From: Myxococcota bacterium
Lineage (GTDB): Bacteria > Myxococcota_A > UBA9160 > SMWR01
Assembly: GCA_022447545.1 (NCBI GenBank)
Contig: JAKVBI010000041.1
Coordinates: 1 to 15,010, forward strand
DNA: 15,010 bases
Direction: 5' to 3'
The position numbers and the translations under genes are program-made. Under the pieces are notes generated by a model, which searched no databases, was not told where the DNA came from, and saw only the letters and a list, made by a program, of their open reading frames with translations. This document shows positions 9,087 through 15,010 of the stretch, one piece after another (positions within the stretch are counted from its first letter, which is position 1; every line of letters starts with the position of its first letter).

Positions 9087-9311
9087 CGGGCAAAGCCAAT
9101 CCCCGAGCACTTCGCGGGGAGGCAGACAAACTCGGGAATCCAAGCCCGACCGACCTCAGCTTGGAACATACCTGCCTCTGAAGATCGGCACCCGACTCGC
9201 GCCCGAATGGGATATCCCCCGAAGGGCCCGTCGTCTAGGATGGCCTCGTACACGCTTGCCTCGAGGATGATGGAAGAACAGGAAACCAACGGCTCCAACT
9301 CAGGAGAAGCC
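9087..9311. other. 225-bp gene-free spacer between the RHS gene and the LLM oxidoreductase gene
   Basis: I find no plausible small gene, RNA or mobile element here, and in particular no candidate immunity gene for the RHS protein. A 6-bp hairpin (TCCCCG at 9100-9105 pairing with CGGGGA at 9115-9120, 9-nt loop) lies 13 nt after the RHS stop and lacks a T-run, so it is only a weak terminator candidate. No convincing -35/-10 pair is visible. The 3' end holds a clear Shine-Dalgarno AGGAG at 9302-9306. Confidence 0.5.
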
Positions 9312-10259
9312 ATGCAACGAACCTTCGGAGTGCACATCGGACAGCAAAACCTCGAAGCCTCAGCTCTGAGGTCCCTATGGCGCCGCCTGGACGACGCCGG
9401 GGTCGACTGGATTTCGGTGTGGGACCACCTCTACGAGGCGCCACCAGCCGGCGGAACGCTGCCGCACTTCGAAGCACTCACCACGCTGGGCGCACTGGCC
9501 GCCGACACCCGCAACGCACGCATCGGAATCCTGGTGATGTATCCCGGATATCGAAACCCCGCCCTGCTCGCCAAGGCCGCCACGACTGTCGACCACCTCT
9601 CGGGCGGCCGTTTCGTGCTGGGGCTGGGAGCTGGCTGGCACGAACCCGAGGCAACCGCCTACGGGTATGGTCTGCCCCCGCTCGGACAGCGCCTGGACAT
9701 GTTGGACGAGTCCGTGCAATTGATTCGCAGCATGCTCACCCAGGAGCGGACGACCTTCGAGGGCACCCACTTCCGAACTCAAGACGCATCCTGCCTGCCG
9801 CCTCCGGTCCAGGAACGGCTGCCCCTGTGGATCGGAGGAACGGGGGAGAAGCGCACCCTGCGCATGGCCGCGCGCTACGCGGATGGTTGGAACGCGGCCT
9901 ACGTCGGACCCGAAGAGTACGCGCGCCTCAATGGTGTGCTCGACAGCTGGTGCGAGCGCGAGGGCCGCAACCCGAGCGAGATCGAGCGGTCCGTCAACCT
10001 GAGCTTCTCCCTGTCCGCCGATGCGGCGGGCGCGGCACGCGCCCTCGAAGAATTGCGCACACGCTGGGGCGACGAAGCCGTGCCACGGCTCCAGGCAGGG
10101 TCTCTGCTCGGTACCCCGGACGATGCCGCCGAGCGCGTCACCCAGTACCTGGACGCAGGAGCCCACAACGTGAACATCGCGTTGCGCGCACCCTGGGACG
10201 AAGAAGCCCTGAACGCCTACGTGACGGAAGTGATCCCGGCACTGCAACGGGGAAGGTGA
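9312..10259 (+). CDS. LLM-class (F420- or FMN-dependent) oxidoreductase
   Basis: The 315-residue product is a bacterial-luciferase-like TIM-barrel oxidoreductase. Family marks are W-D-H-L (37-40), FEALTTLGALAADT (53-66), the phosphate/cofactor stretch LSGGRFVLGLGAGW (96-109) and the late signature IGGTGEKRTLRMAARYADGW (174-193). Members transfer hydride between reduced F420 or FMN and small organic substrates. The substrate and even the flavin type cannot be read from this sequence. The ATG at 9312 is chosen because AGGAG lies 5 nt upstream and homology starts directly at RTFGVHIG. An in-frame ATG at 9207 would add 35 unconserved-looking residues with no good ribosome site. The next gene begins 40 bp downstream in the same direction, suggesting co-transcription. 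Length is normal for the family. Confidence 0.9.
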   Translation: MQRTFGVHIGQQNLEASALRSLWRRLDDAGVDWISVWDHLYEAPPAGGTLPHFEALTTLGALAADTRNARIGILVMYPGYRNPALLAKAATTVDHLSGGRFVLGLGAGWHEPEATAYGYGLPPLGQRLDMLDESVQLIRSMLTQERTTFEGTHFRTQDASCLPPPVQERLPLWIGGTGEKRTLRMAARYADGWNAAYVGPEEYARLNGVLDSWCEREGRNPSEIERSVNLSFSLSADAAGAARALEELRTRWGDEAVPRLQAGSLLGTPDDAAERVTQYLDAGAHNVNIALRAPWDEEALNAYVTEVIPALQRGR

Positions 10260-10287
10260 AACCAACGGACCCCACACGGAAGGGACC

Positions 10288-10292
10288 GGAGG
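10288..10292 (+). promoter_or_regulatory. Shine-Dalgarno GGAGG of the SDR gene
   Basis: GGAGG lies 7 nt before the ATG at 10300. It supports that start and independent translation initiation within the presumed LLM-SDR operon. Confidence 0.7.
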
Positions 10293-10299
10293 AACCCAG

Positions 10300-11112
10300 A
10301 TGACACATTCGCAGGGTCGGCTGGCAGGCAAGGTCGCCATCGTCACCGGCGCCGGCTCGAGCGGCCCCGGGGTCGGAACGGGCAAGGCCATGTCGATCCT
10401 GTTCGCCCGGGAGGGCGCCCGGGTGGTGCTGGTGGACAGAGACCCCGAGGCCGCGGAAGCGACTCTGGCCGACCTACAGACCGAGGCCGGACAGGGGCTC
10501 GTGGTCCAAGCCGACGTGACCCGCTCCGAAGACTGCCAACGCGCAGCCGAAGCCGCCATGGGCGAGTTCGGTGGCCTCGACATCCTGGTCAACAACGTGG
10601 GTGTAGCCAGCGGTGCCTCGGCGGTAGAGGTGACCGAAGAGGAATGGGGCAACGTCCTGGACGTCAATTTGAAGAGCATGATGCTGATGTGCAAGCACAC
10701 GATCCCCCGAATGAGCGCGGGCGGCGGCGGATCCATCATCAACCTGTCTTCCATTGCCGGCCTTCGCTCCGCGAGTCCTGGTGGAAGCGTCGCCTATTCC
10801 GCCTCCAAGGGCGGCGTCGTGGCGCTGACCACAGACATGGCCGCCGCCCATGGCAGGGAGAACATTCGCATCAACTGCATCGCGCCGGGCCAGCTCCACA
10901 CCCCCATGGTCGCCGGCTTGCTGACGGATGAGTTCCGTGAGTTGCGCGCCCAGTCGGCTCCCCTGGGCACCGAGGGAACGGCCTGGGATGTCGCCTGGGC
11001 CGCCGTCTTCCTCGCCAGCGAAGAGTCGCGTTGGATCACCGGTGTCGTGCTCCCTGTCGACGCCGGCGTGGTGACGACCACCCCGCTGGCCATGCTCCCA
11101 CACCTGCGCTGA
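10300..11112 (+). CDS. Short-chain dehydrogenase/reductase (SDR), NAD-type
   Basis: The 270-residue classical SDR has a Rossmann fold. Visible elements are the glycine-rich cofactor loop TGAGSSGPGVGTG (16-28), Asp46 at the end of the second strand (favouring NAD over NADP), NNVG (98-101, the NNAG position), Asn123, and the catalytic Ser151, Tyr166 and Lys170 within YSASK. The PG motif after strand 6 (196-197) is present. The cofactor loop is longer than the textbook TGxxxGxG. I recall the GSSGPG form from a recognised SDR subfamily, so it is not damage. The enzyme should interconvert an alcohol and a ketone, substrate unknown. The preceding oxidoreductase gene ends 40 bp upstream, and a joint pathway is plausible but unproven. 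FabG-like acyl reductase activity is an alternative. Confidence 0.92.
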   Translation: MTHSQGRLAGKVAIVTGAGSSGPGVGTGKAMSILFAREGARVVLVDRDPEAAEATLADLQTEAGQGLVVQADVTRSEDCQRAAEAAMGEFGGLDILVNNVGVASGASAVEVTEEEWGNVLDVNLKSMMLMCKHTIPRMSAGGGGSIINLSSIAGLRSASPGGSVAYSASKGGVVALTTDMAAAHGRENIRINCIAPGQLHTPMVAGLLTDEFRELRAQSAPLGTEGTAWDVAWAAVFLASEESRWITGVVLPVDAGVVTTTPLAMLPHLR

Positions 11113-11200
11113 AGAGGATTCGAGAAGAAATGAATTCGAGGGCTCCCATGGTCGACCGGACGAAACGAGGCGAAGCGATGGAAGCGGGTGCACGGCCGCG

Positions 11201-11926
11201 ATGAACGCCTACTTCGCGGAATTCGTCGGTACGGCAATCCTGCTCGGCCTGGGCAATGGCGTGGTGGCCAACGTCGCCCTGCGCAAAACCAAGGGCGAGG
11301 CCAGGGGCGACGACTCGGGCTGGCTGGTGATCACCCTCGGGTGGGGGCTGGCCGTGTTCGTGGCGGTATTGCTCACCGCACAGTACAGCGGCGCCCACAT
11401 CAACCCGGCGGTGACCCTGGGCCTCGCCACGGCGGGCCGCTTTCCGTGGGCGCTCGTGCCGGGCTACCTGGTCGCCCAGATGCTCGGCGCCGCCCTGGGC
11501 GCCACCGTGGTCTGGATGCAGTACGGCGACCACTTCACGGCCACCGACGACGCCGACGCCAAGCTCGGCGTCTTCTGCACCAGCCCCGCCATCCGCCACG
11601 CCCTGCCGAACTTGTTCTCGGAGATCGTCGGCACCTTCGTGCTGGTGTTCGCGGTGCTCGGCATGGCGATTCCAGAGGTGGGGCTTGGGGCCCTGGACGC
11701 ACTGCCCATCGGCCTCGTCATCATCGCCATCGGGCTCTGTCTGGGTGGACCCACAGGGTTCGCCATCAACCCCGCCCGCGATCTGGCCCCGCGCATCATG
11801 CACACACTGCTCCCCATCCCCGGCAAGCGCGACAGCGACTGGGGCTACGCCTGGATCCCCGTGGCCGGGCCCCTTCTCGGTTGCTGGCTCGCCGCCGTGG
11901 TGTTCGACCTGCTGGTCGACAGCTGA
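11201..11926 (+). CDS. Aquaglyceroporin (MIP family, GlpF-like glycerol/small-solute channel)
   Basis: The 241-residue inner-membrane channel has both MIP pore loops, SGAHINPAVT (NPA at 68-70) and TGFAINPARDLAPR (NPA at 190-192). The second motif continues R-D, and that Asp (194) is the mark of the glycerol-conducting branch. By alignment in my head to E. coli GlpF, the filter residues Trp48, Gly178, Phe187 and Arg193 match GlpF Trp48, Gly191, Phe200 and Arg206, so passage of glycerol or similar polyols is expected. The hydrophilic segment between the halves includes GDHFTATDDADAK (109-121). ATG at 11201 is the only in-frame start before AEFVGT. Its ribosome site is weak. It follows the SDR gene by 88 bp in the same direction, but no glycerol kinase or dehydrogenase (GlpK/GlpD) is nearby, so I give no gene symbol. 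Confidence 0.92.
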   Translation: MNAYFAEFVGTAILLGLGNGVVANVALRKTKGEARGDDSGWLVITLGWGLAVFVAVLLTAQYSGAHINPAVTLGLATAGRFPWALVPGYLVAQMLGAALGATVVWMQYGDHFTATDDADAKLGVFCTSPAIRHALPNLFSEIVGTFVLVFAVLGMAIPEVGLGALDALPIGLVIIAIGLCLGGPTGFAINPARDLAPRIMHTLLPIPGKRDSDWGYAWIPVAGPLLGCWLAAVVFDLLVDS

Positions 11927-11927
11927 T

Positions 11928-11944
11928 CGCCGGCGTGCCCGGCG
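11928..11944 (+). terminator. GC-rich hairpin immediately after the aquaglyceroporin stop
   Basis: CGCCGG (11928-11933) pairs perfectly with CCGGCG (11939-11944) around a 5-nt loop, starting one base past the stop codon. No T-run follows, so intrinsic termination is doubtful. It could instead act as a 3'-end stabiliser or a Rho-associated stop. Confidence 0.4.
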
Positions 11945-12100
11945 CGCGGGACGCCTAGAGGGCCCGCTTCCCGTGCCTCCCCAGGGTCAGGCCACTTGGG
12001 TACGTGTAGGTTCCAGCGAGTGGTTGGCCCAGGTCCATGGCGTGGGTGTCGGACGTAATGAATTGTGAGACCAACGAGCCCAAGGCCACCTCAGCTCGTC

Positions 12101-12118
12101 GCACCTCAAGAGAGGTGC
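12101..12118 (-). terminator. Perfect 7-bp hairpin just past the alpha/beta hydrolase stop
   Basis: GCACCTC (12101-12107) and GAGGTGC (12112-12118) form a perfect 7-bp stem with the 4-nt loop AAGA. It lies 5 nt beyond the end of the minus-strand hydrolase gene, in the convergent gap with the aquaglyceroporin gene. No T-run is present on either strand, so it is a candidate transcript end for one or both genes and not a textbook intrinsic terminator. Confidence 0.4.
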
Positions 12119-12123
12119 CGAGT

Positions 12124-13053
12124 TCAGGGAGCCTGTGAAAAGTTCGCGATGCGCTCGGCGAGCCAGGGACCGCGGGTCACGGGCAGCATGTGGCCCCCAC
12201 TCGGCACGACCCGCAGTTCCGAGTCCCGAGCGCGGGCGTGCAGGTTCTCGGCCACAACGAGGGGCACGAGCTGGTCACCGTCACCCTGAATGACCAGGAT
12301 CGGAAGGGCCAGCGCCGAGGGGTCGAGGTCGACCCTCCCCTCCAGGTCCCGGCCCTCGCGACGCAGGGTGTCCAGGGTGTTGGGCGCCTCGAGGTTGGCG
12401 TCGCTCAATGCGGAGTAGCCAGGCGACACGGGCTCAGGCGCGAAGGCCGTCCGGACCATCGTCTCTCGCACGCGCTGGGCGACCGGAGGGACGGCGCTGA
12501 TCCAGGACAAGACCGGGCCATTGATGAAATCGATCAGCCAGACTGGCGGCGCACCGCGAGCCTCGATGCCCGGCCCCACACTCCCCACGAGCACCAGGCC
12601 CCTGATGCGAGAGGGGTCCAGTCTGGCAGCCACCAGAGACGTGCCACCTCCGTAGGACCAGCCCACCAACGTGGCGTCTTGCACGTCGAGCCCCTCGAGC
12701 AGAGCCAGCAATTCACGAGCGTTATCGTCCACTCGGACGTCACCAGGCTCCCGGGCATCCGAATGTCCGTAACCCATGCGGTCGTAGGCGATGACGCGAA
12801 AGCCAGCGCCGAGCAGAGCGCTCCGGGTGGGCTCCCAGTCGTAGGCGCTGCCCGGCATCCCATGGACCAACACGATGGGGGGGCCCTCACCGGCGTCGAG
12901 CACGTTCACGGATCGGCCCGGTGCGAGTTCCACACGTTTGCCGGCCAGCGGCAACTCGAGCGGCGGTGCACCAGGGAACAGGGAGAACCACAGCGGCGGC
13001 AGCACCAGCAGCGCCACCAGAGCGAGCCCCAGCACGACGAGAATCCGCTTCAC
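12124..13053 (-). CDS. Membrane-anchored alpha/beta hydrolase
   Basis: The 309-residue protein begins with a basic start and a hydrophobic helix (about residues 3-25, RILVVLGLALVALLVLPP), read as a signal anchor or uncleaved signal placing the enzyme outside the cytoplasmic membrane. The alpha/beta-hydrolase fold follows with the oxyanion HGMPGS (64-69), nucleophile elbow GWSYGG with Ser133, acid Asp260 in GDGDQLVP, and His288 in SGGHMLP. All triad positions are intact. The family covers esterases, lipases, epoxide hydrolases and haloalkane dehalogenases. Nucleophile Ser excludes the dehalogenase and epoxide hydrolase groups, which use Asp. Substrate is unknown. Start is GTG at 13053 with a weak GAGG 12 nt upstream. 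It is divergent from the transporter gene at 13208 and may share its control region. Confidence 0.88.
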   Translation of the reverse strand: MKRILVVLGLALVALLVLPPLWFSLFPGAPPLELPLAGKRVELAPGRSVNVLDAGEGPPIVLVHGMPGSAYDWEPTRSALLGAGFRVIAYDRMGYGHSDAREPGDVRVDDNARELLALLEGLDVQDATLVGWSYGGGTSLVAARLDPSRIRGLVLVGSVGPGIEARGAPPVWLIDFINGPVLSWISAVPPVAQRVRETMVRTAFAPEPVSPGYSALSDANLEAPNTLDTLRREGRDLEGRVDLDPSALALPILVIQGDGDQLVPLVVAENLHARARDSELRVVPSGGHMLPVTRGPWLAERIANFSQAP

Positions 13054-13086
13054 GATCTGACTTTGCCTCGGGGTTGCGCAAAAACC

Positions 13087-13116
13087 ATTACCACAATGCT
13101 ACCGCGTGGACGTCAG
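13087..13116 (-). promoter_or_regulatory. Candidate promoter for the alpha/beta hydrolase
   Basis: Read on the minus strand, CTGACG (13116-13111) lies 18 bp before GGTAAT (13092-13087), which is preceded by TGT as in an extended -10. Each hexamer matches the sigma-70 consensus at 4 of 6 positions. Transcription would begin about 27 nt upstream of the GTG start. The match is by eye and modest. Confidence 0.3.
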
Positions 13117-13171
13117 GGTTTCGGAGGCGAGCCCTGCGAACGAGATAATCAACAGATTTTTGCGATGCACT

Positions 13172-13197
13172 CCCTCATGAGATGCCCTCTATGAGAT
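13172..13197 (+). repeat. Tandem 12/13-bp direct repeat before the transporter start
   Basis: CCCTCATGAGAT (13172-13183) is followed one base later by CCCTCTATGAGAT (13185-13197), the same unit with one inserted T. The first copy contains the 8-bp palindrome CTCATGAG. The pair ends 10 nt before the GTG start of the transporter and lies inside the 154-bp divergent intergenic region, a suitable place for a repressor or activator site. It could also be a simple slippage duplication. Confidence 0.6.
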
Positions 13198-13207
13198 AAG
13201 TAGGGGA

Positions 13208-14638
13208 GTGGAACCGCTAACAGATACGTCGCAGGTCCGTGAAACGGGGGCCTCGGAGCCGCCGCTCTCGCTTACCACGCTGATCGCCTACGGCGCGCCA
13301 AGCCTCGCCGTGGGAGCCGCTGGTTTTCTTCTGGGCATCTACCTGCTCAAATTCTCCACGGACATCCTGCTCCTGGCCCCGGCCGTGATGGGAACCATCG
13401 TGGGCCTCTCGCGCCTCTGGGACGCCTTCACCGATCCCGCCGCCGGCTATTGGTCGGACCGAACACGCACGCGCCTGGGGCGGCGGCGATCCTGGATCCT
13501 TGCGGCAGCACTCCCCATCGCGCTGGGCGTCTTCATGGTCTGGAACCCGCCCCGTGATCTCGAGGGCACAGCTCTGATCGTGTGGATGGCCGTGGGCATG
13601 TTCGGCCTCTCCACGGCGCTGACCATGTTCACCGTCCCCCACCTGTCCCTGGGCGCCGAACTCAGTAAGCAGTACCACGAGCGCACCAAGATCGCGGGCG
13701 TGCGACAACTGATGGCTCTGTGCGGCTCGGTGCTCGGAGTGGCGTGCTTCAAGCTGATGCTGCTCTCGGAACACGGTGCAGATTCAGCGTTTGGCCAGAA
13801 CCTGATCGATTGGTTTTCCATCCCCGATGACCCACGCCAGATGGCCACCGTCCTCTCGCTGGGCATGGGGGCTCTGGCCATGGCGGCCATCGTGGGCATG
13901 GTGGCCATGACGCGCGAGCGTTCCGAATATCAGGGAAGGCCCGCCTCGAGCCCCCGCGCCGCCCTGACCGATGTCGTCCGCAACCCACACGCACGACTGT
14001 TACTGATCGTGTTCGCGATCCACTCCTACGGCCAGGCCGCCCAACCCATCCTCACCCCCTACCACATGCAGTACGTGATCGGCGTGCCCACGTTCGCGGC
14101 GGAGTTGATCCTGCTCTACATGGTCCCCTCCCTGCTCTCGATTCCCTTCTGGATTCGGCTGTCGCGCCGCTTCGGCAAGAAGCATCTTTGGCTGGGGGCC
14201 ATGTGCATACACAGCCTGTCGTACTTTTTCCTCTTCTTTGCCCAGGAGGGAGACGTGTGGATCATCGTCGTGTCGGCGATCGTCAACGGCATTGCGGGTG
14301 GCTGCGGGAGTACCGTATCCACATCGATCAAAGCCGACGTGATCGACTGGGACGAATATCACACAGGCGAGCGAAAAGAAGGCTCATACTTCGCCGTCTG
14401 GTCTTTCGTCCAGAAGGCTGCCTTCGGACTGATGGCCATTGTCGCCATGAGCCTGCTGCAACTGCAGGGCTTCGTACCCAATGCGGAACAGAGTGAGCAG
14501 ACCCGTTTCGGCCTGCGCTTCATCTTCGGCGTGGTGCCCGGCTTCTTCTACCTGATTGGAGCGCTGGTCTTCCTGCGCTTCCGCTTCAACGAAGCCGAGC
14601 ACGCCGAGATTCGCGCCGAACTCGACGCACGCGGATAA
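13208..14638 (+). CDS. GPH/MelB-like (MFS_2) cation:solute symporter
   Basis: The 476-residue polytopic inner-membrane protein belongs to the glycoside-pentoside-hexuronide:cation symporter group. The diagnostic stretch WDAFTDPAAGYWSDRTRTRL (71-90) with GRRR after it fits helix II and loop 2-3 of that family. Asp72 and Asp76 fall where MelB has its cation-site aspartates. The central PHLSLGAELS (144-153) and the late ADVIDWDEYHTGERKEGSYF (376-395) are also typical. Length matches the family. Substrate is not predictable, and the name sugar symporter should not be taken literally. The start is uncertain: GTG at 13208 is the only sensible in-frame codon after a stop at 13178-13180, but AGGGGA (13202-13207) abuts it with no spacing. 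It diverges from the hydrolase and converges on the sulfotransferase-like gene. Confidence 0.88.
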   Translation: MEPLTDTSQVRETGASEPPLSLTTLIAYGAPSLAVGAAGFLLGIYLLKFSTDILLLAPAVMGTIVGLSRLWDAFTDPAAGYWSDRTRTRLGRRRSWILAAALPIALGVFMVWNPPRDLEGTALIVWMAVGMFGLSTALTMFTVPHLSLGAELSKQYHERTKIAGVRQLMALCGSVLGVACFKLMLLSEHGADSAFGQNLIDWFSIPDDPRQMATVLSLGMGALAMAAIVGMVAMTRERSEYQGRPASSPRAALTDVVRNPHARLLLIVFAIHSYGQAAQPILTPYHMQYVIGVPTFAAELILLYMVPSLLSIPFWIRLSRRFGKKHLWLGAMCIHSLSYFFLFFAQEGDVWIIVVSAIVNGIAGGCGSTVSTSIKADVIDWDEYHTGERKEGSYFAVWSFVQKAAFGLMAIVAMSLLQLQGFVPNAEQSEQTRFGLRFIFGVVPGFFYLIGALVFLRFRFNEAEHAEIRAELDARG

Positions 14639-14673
14639 ACGAACCACAGCTCCAGCGGGCTCTGGCTCCGCCT

Positions 14674-15010
14674 CTAGGGAAACGCGGCTCGAATCCCCTC
14701 GGCCGTCAGTCCGAACTCCTCGGGCGTGTAGTCATGGGCGCCGTGACGCCCGCGCTGGTTCTCGTCGCGCCATTCGCGCATGGCCGTCTCCCCTTCGACC
14801 GATAGATCGAAGCCAAAGCGGTCGTAGATGCGGTGCACCTCTGCGATGGGGTCGGCCTGAAACACATCGAAAGCCATGCGGTGCAGGCGCTCGGGCGGCA
14901 GCCCACCGCAAACGTCTTCGATTTTCGCCAGGCCACGTTGCCACAGCTCGAGCTGCGCCCGGCCGTGGAGATGGGGATCGAAGTCCGCGACCACCGAGCG
15001 TTGACCCACC
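14674..15010 (-). CDS. Sulfotransferase-like protein, C-terminal part (cut by the right edge)
   Basis: Only the last 111 whole codons are visible; the gene continues past the right edge, so the GTG at 15009 should not be taken as its start. The fragment resembles the C-terminus of bacterial Sulfotransf_3-type PAPS-dependent sulfotransferases. It has RMAFDVFQADPIAEVHRIYD followed by RFGFDLS, then ENQRGRHGAHDYTPEEFGLT, the characteristic basic RGRHG segment that helps hold the cofactor in this family. The N-terminal P-loop-like PAPS-binding motif is out of view, so catalytic competence cannot be judged. The gene ends 35 bp from the convergent transporter stop. Acceptor substrate is unknown. Confidence 0.75.
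   Translation of the reverse strand, partial: VGQRSVVADFDPHLHGRAQLELWQRGLAKIEDVCGGLPPERLHRMAFDVFQADPIAEVHRIYDRFGFDLSVEGETAMREWRDENQRGRHGAHDYTPEEFGLTAEGIRAAFP

Noticed and set aside
9046-9270. Possible small immunity gene overlapping the 3' end of the RHS gene
   Set aside because: The Pro/Arg/Ser-rich translation looks like a frame shadow, has no good Shine-Dalgarno site and shows no membrane or immunity-like features.
9226-9290. tRNA-like stretch (cccgtcgtctaggatggcc resembles a tRNA-Glu D-arm)
   Set aside because: No matching anticodon arm, no GGTTCGAATCC-type T-arm and no pairing acceptor stem follow.
10345-10383. Apparent disruption of the SDR cofactor-binding glycine motif
   Set aside because: The longer GSSGPG form recurs in a known SDR subfamily as I recall it, and all catalytic residues are intact.
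9375-10754. 459-codon minus-strand frame across the LLM oxidoreductase and SDR genes
   Set aside because: It is antisense to two strongly supported enzymes, and its translation is compositionally biased with no recognisable domain. High-GC DNA gives such frames by chance.
11118-11140. 7-bp direct repeat ATTCGAG (11118-11124 and 11134-11140) between the SDR and aquaglyceroporin genes
   Set aside because: Too short and too likely by chance to call an operator without comparative data.
13144-13149. GATAAT as a -10 element for the transporter
   Set aside because: The hexamer fits well, but no acceptable -35 lies at 16-19 bp; the best candidate, TTCGGA, matches only 3 of 6.
12190-13194. 334-codon + strand frame opposite the alpha/beta hydrolase
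   Set aside because: The minus strand encodes a complete catalytic triad and signal anchor, while the + translation is Gln/His/Arg-rich with no motif.
14644-14665. Imperfect hairpin between the transporter and sulfotransferase-like genes (CCACAGC with GCTCTGG)
   Set aside because: It contains a C-C mismatch and has no T-run. It is plausible as a shared transcript end but too weak to list.

Overview
The window is GC-rich bacterial DNA. Its Shine-Dalgarno sites, gene families and an open-ended 9-kb RHS/YD-repeat gene point to a Gram-negative environmental bacterium. My best guess is a deltaproteobacterial, Myxococcota-like or related soil or marine lineage. That guess rests on the gene mix (LLM-class oxidoreductase, SDR, GPH transporter, sulfotransferase) and not on any marker gene. 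I see no rRNA, tRNA, CRISPR array or insertion sequence.

Left 60% (1-9086): one giant + strand gene that enters from outside the window. At least 3,027 residues are visible. In order it has a first block of YD (tyrosine-aspartate) repeats, a 1.4-kb insertion of beta-sandwich-like modules and a Ser/Thr-rich linker, and a second YD block. These are followed by a LysM domain, a long hydrophobic Ala/Gly/Val/Ile stretch, an AT-rich charged coiled coil, and a low-complexity Ser/Arg/Gly tail. The usual RHS-core end signature (DPxGxxGG type), a recognisable toxin fold and an adjacent immunity gene are all not seen. It is the most interesting object here. Its base composition changes at about nt 600-650 and again at both edges of the coiled coil, which suggests a mosaic gene.

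Middle (9087-11926): after 225 bp without a gene come three co-directional genes of ordinary metabolism. They are an LLM-class (F420/FMN-type) oxidoreductase, an NAD-type SDR dehydrogenase 40 bp downstream, and an aquaglyceroporin after a further 88 bp. The first two look like an operon. The third may belong to it or have its own signal.

Right (11927-15010): a convergent intergenic region with two GC-rich hairpins precedes a minus-strand membrane-anchored alpha/beta hydrolase. A 154-bp divergent regulatory region follows, holding a tandem 12/13-bp repeat. Next is a + strand GPH/MelB-like (MFS_2) transporter. The window closes with the C-terminal part of a minus-strand sulfotransferase-like protein cut by the right edge.

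The metabolic genes suggest uptake and oxidation/reduction of small organic substrates, but no pathway can be named from the sequence. No link between them and the RHS protein is visible beyond adjacency.
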